A model generated the notes under the pieces. The model saw only the letters and a list, made by a program, of their open reading frames with translations. It was not told where the DNA came from and ran no database searches. DNA of 6,405 nucleotides from Clostridia bacterium (GTDB lineage Bacteria > Bacillota > Clostridia > Oscillospirales > Acutalibacteraceae). The position numbers and the translations under genes are program-made. Where the stretch lies: contig JAFVAZ010000049.1 in NCBI GenBank assembly GCA_017480265.1, positions 1 through 6,405 on the forward strand, given 5' to 3'. This document shows positions 5,560 through 6,405 of this stretch, one piece after another. The first letter of the stretch is position 1; every line of letters begins with the position of its first letter.

Positions 5560-6162
5560 CTATTCTTCTTTAAGGACAGAAAATATATCTTCTAGACTAT
5601 AACCATAACGCTGCAAGAACGCGATCGCTCTTCGTTTCGTCTTTTCGTCGGTATAAGCGTTTTTATACTTCTTCGATATCAAAAACCTAATCTGATCTTG
5701 CTCATCAAGGTCAAAGCATAAGGAATCTACAACAGAAGAAGCGAACTCTTTTTCTATACCTTTTTGCACTAATTCCAGTTTTACTTTTTTTTTAGAAAAG
5801 CGCTTTTCAAATAGAAGGGTTCGGGCACATTTTTCAGCAAATTTATTGTCATCAATGAGCTTAAATTTCTCTAGCTTTTCTATAGCCTTATCAATGTTCT
5901 CTGGCGGGAAAGTTAACTTTAATTTGTCCCGTAGATCCTTAGTTGAGTAGTCCCTGAAGCCCAAAAAATAAATTGCTTTATTATAAGCTCGATGGTCGTT
6001 TGATTTTTCTATAAGTTCTTCCAGCTGCTCTTTTTCTATATTTACCCCTTCTGCAAGATTGTAAAGAGCCAAAACATCTACATCTACGCTGGCAAAGAGC
6101 TCTCCTTCTATATAAATATTACTTAGATGCTGCTTGCCTTTTTCTATTTTTGTGACCAGCAT
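5560..6162 (-). CDS. recX: RecX, regulator of RecA
   Basis: Cytoplasmic protein that binds RecA filaments and modulates (mostly limits) their growth and coprotease activity during recombination and SOS repair. Counted from the ATG at 6162 it has 200 residues. After an N-terminal extension (1-55) come three three-helix repeats at about 58-95, 100-145 and 150-198. Typical RecX patterns are FLGFRDYSTKDLRDKL (66-81), LIDDNKFAE (102-110), the conserved Arg114 with the basic FSKKKVKLEL (122-131), QKGI (133-136) and AIAFLQRYGYSLEDI (179-193). I chose the ATG because it overlaps the recA stop by one base (TGATG), a usual coupled arrangement. An in-frame TTG one codon earlier (6165) is possible but less likely. 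There is no strong ribosome binding site, so translation probably depends on ribosomes finishing recA. Length is within the normal range of about 150-270. Confidence 0.94.
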   Translation of the reverse strand: MLVTKIEKGKQHLSNIYIEGELFASVDVDVLALYNLAEGVNIEKEQLEELIEKSNDHRAYNKAIYFLGFRDYSTKDLRDKLKLTFPPENIDKAIEKLEKFKLIDDNKFAEKCARTLLFEKRFSKKKVKLELVQKGIEKEFASSVVDSLCFDLDEQDQIRFLISKKYKNAYTDEKTKRRAIAFLQRYGYSLEDIFSVLKEE

Positions 6163-6405
6163 CAATCTTCTACCATAATGTCTATGTTCGCTTTAGTAGC
6201 GGAACTCCCATCTGCTTGCGAATCAGCAACTTCTACCTCTATTGGCTTGACCATAGCCTTGGCTGCCATAGCTATGGCAGCTTTGCCATAGAGTTTATCT
6301 ACGTTTTGGCGGACTAGTTCCTCGATTTCATGAGAAAGTTTAGGATTGAGTTTAAACTGCTCCTTTACTTTCTCCCTGCCTTGAGCAATCTTCTCATCTT
6401 TATAA
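6162..6405 (-). CDS. recA: RecA recombinase, C-terminal 80 residues (5' part beyond window)
   Basis: ATP-dependent strand-exchange protein and SOS coprotease. Only the C-terminal part is visible: 80 codons ending in TGA (6164-6162), with base 6405 belonging to the preceding split codon. The visible protein begins YKDEKIAQGREK, matching the end of the RecA core (usually YGxxRIGQGRE), then QFKLNPKLSHEIEELVR, the helical C-terminal DNA-entry domain. It ends in a variable tail closing in DIMVED. All ATPase and DNA-binding loops lie outside the window. The one-base overlap with recX indicates a recA-recX operon. The tail is only moderately acidic compared with E. coli RecA. Confidence 0.95.
   Translation of the reverse strand, partial: YKDEKIAQGREKVKEQFKLNPKLSHEIEELVRQNVDKLYGKAAIAMAAKAMVKPIEVEVADSQADGSSATKANIDIMVED

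Overview
The window reads as a piece of chromosome from a low-GC Gram-positive bacterium, most likely a clostridium-like member of the Bacillota. Evidence: the class III heat-shock operon order ctsR-mcsA-mcsB-clpC, strong AGGAGG-type ribosome binding sites, near-consensus housekeeping (sigma-A type) promoters, AT-rich intergenic DNA, and a recA-recX pair. Genus cannot be assigned from this sequence alone.

Minus strand, about 4320 down to 1: one operon reading leftward. A sigma-A promoter (TTGAAA, 17 bp, TATAAT) is followed at once by a textbook CtsR operator. Then come ctsR (repressor), mcsA (zinc-finger activator), mcsB (protein arginine kinase) and clpC (AAA+ unfoldase). The last is cut by the left edge after 710 codons. 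The genes form a regulatory circuit. CtsR represses its own operon. McsA and McsB inactivate CtsR and mark aggregated proteins with phospho-arginine. The ClpC N-domain recognises that mark and feeds substrates to ClpP, which is not in the window. The key residues of each partner are present, so the circuit looks functional.

Middle, 4238-4827: two non-coding stretches separated by a 34-codon gene on the plus strand (4498-4602). It encodes a Gly/Asn/Cys-rich peptide with one short hydrophobic segment and has a near-perfect ribosome binding site. After it come a nested inverted repeat with a T-run and a second near-consensus promoter.

Plus strand, 4828-5514: a stand-alone left-handed beta-helix acyltransferase resembling the acetyltransferase half of GlmU, without the pyrophosphorylase half.

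Minus strand, 6405 down to 5560: the last 80 codons of recA, overlapping recX by one base (TGATG). recX runs convergently toward the acyltransferase gene, with only 45 bp between the stop codons and no clear terminator there.

I see no mobile element, CRISPR array, tRNA or rRNA. Most of the window is ordinary core genome. The least explained parts are the cysteine-rich micro-protein, the extra degenerate CtsR-like box upstream of the operon promoter, and the alternative hairpins at 4652-4690.
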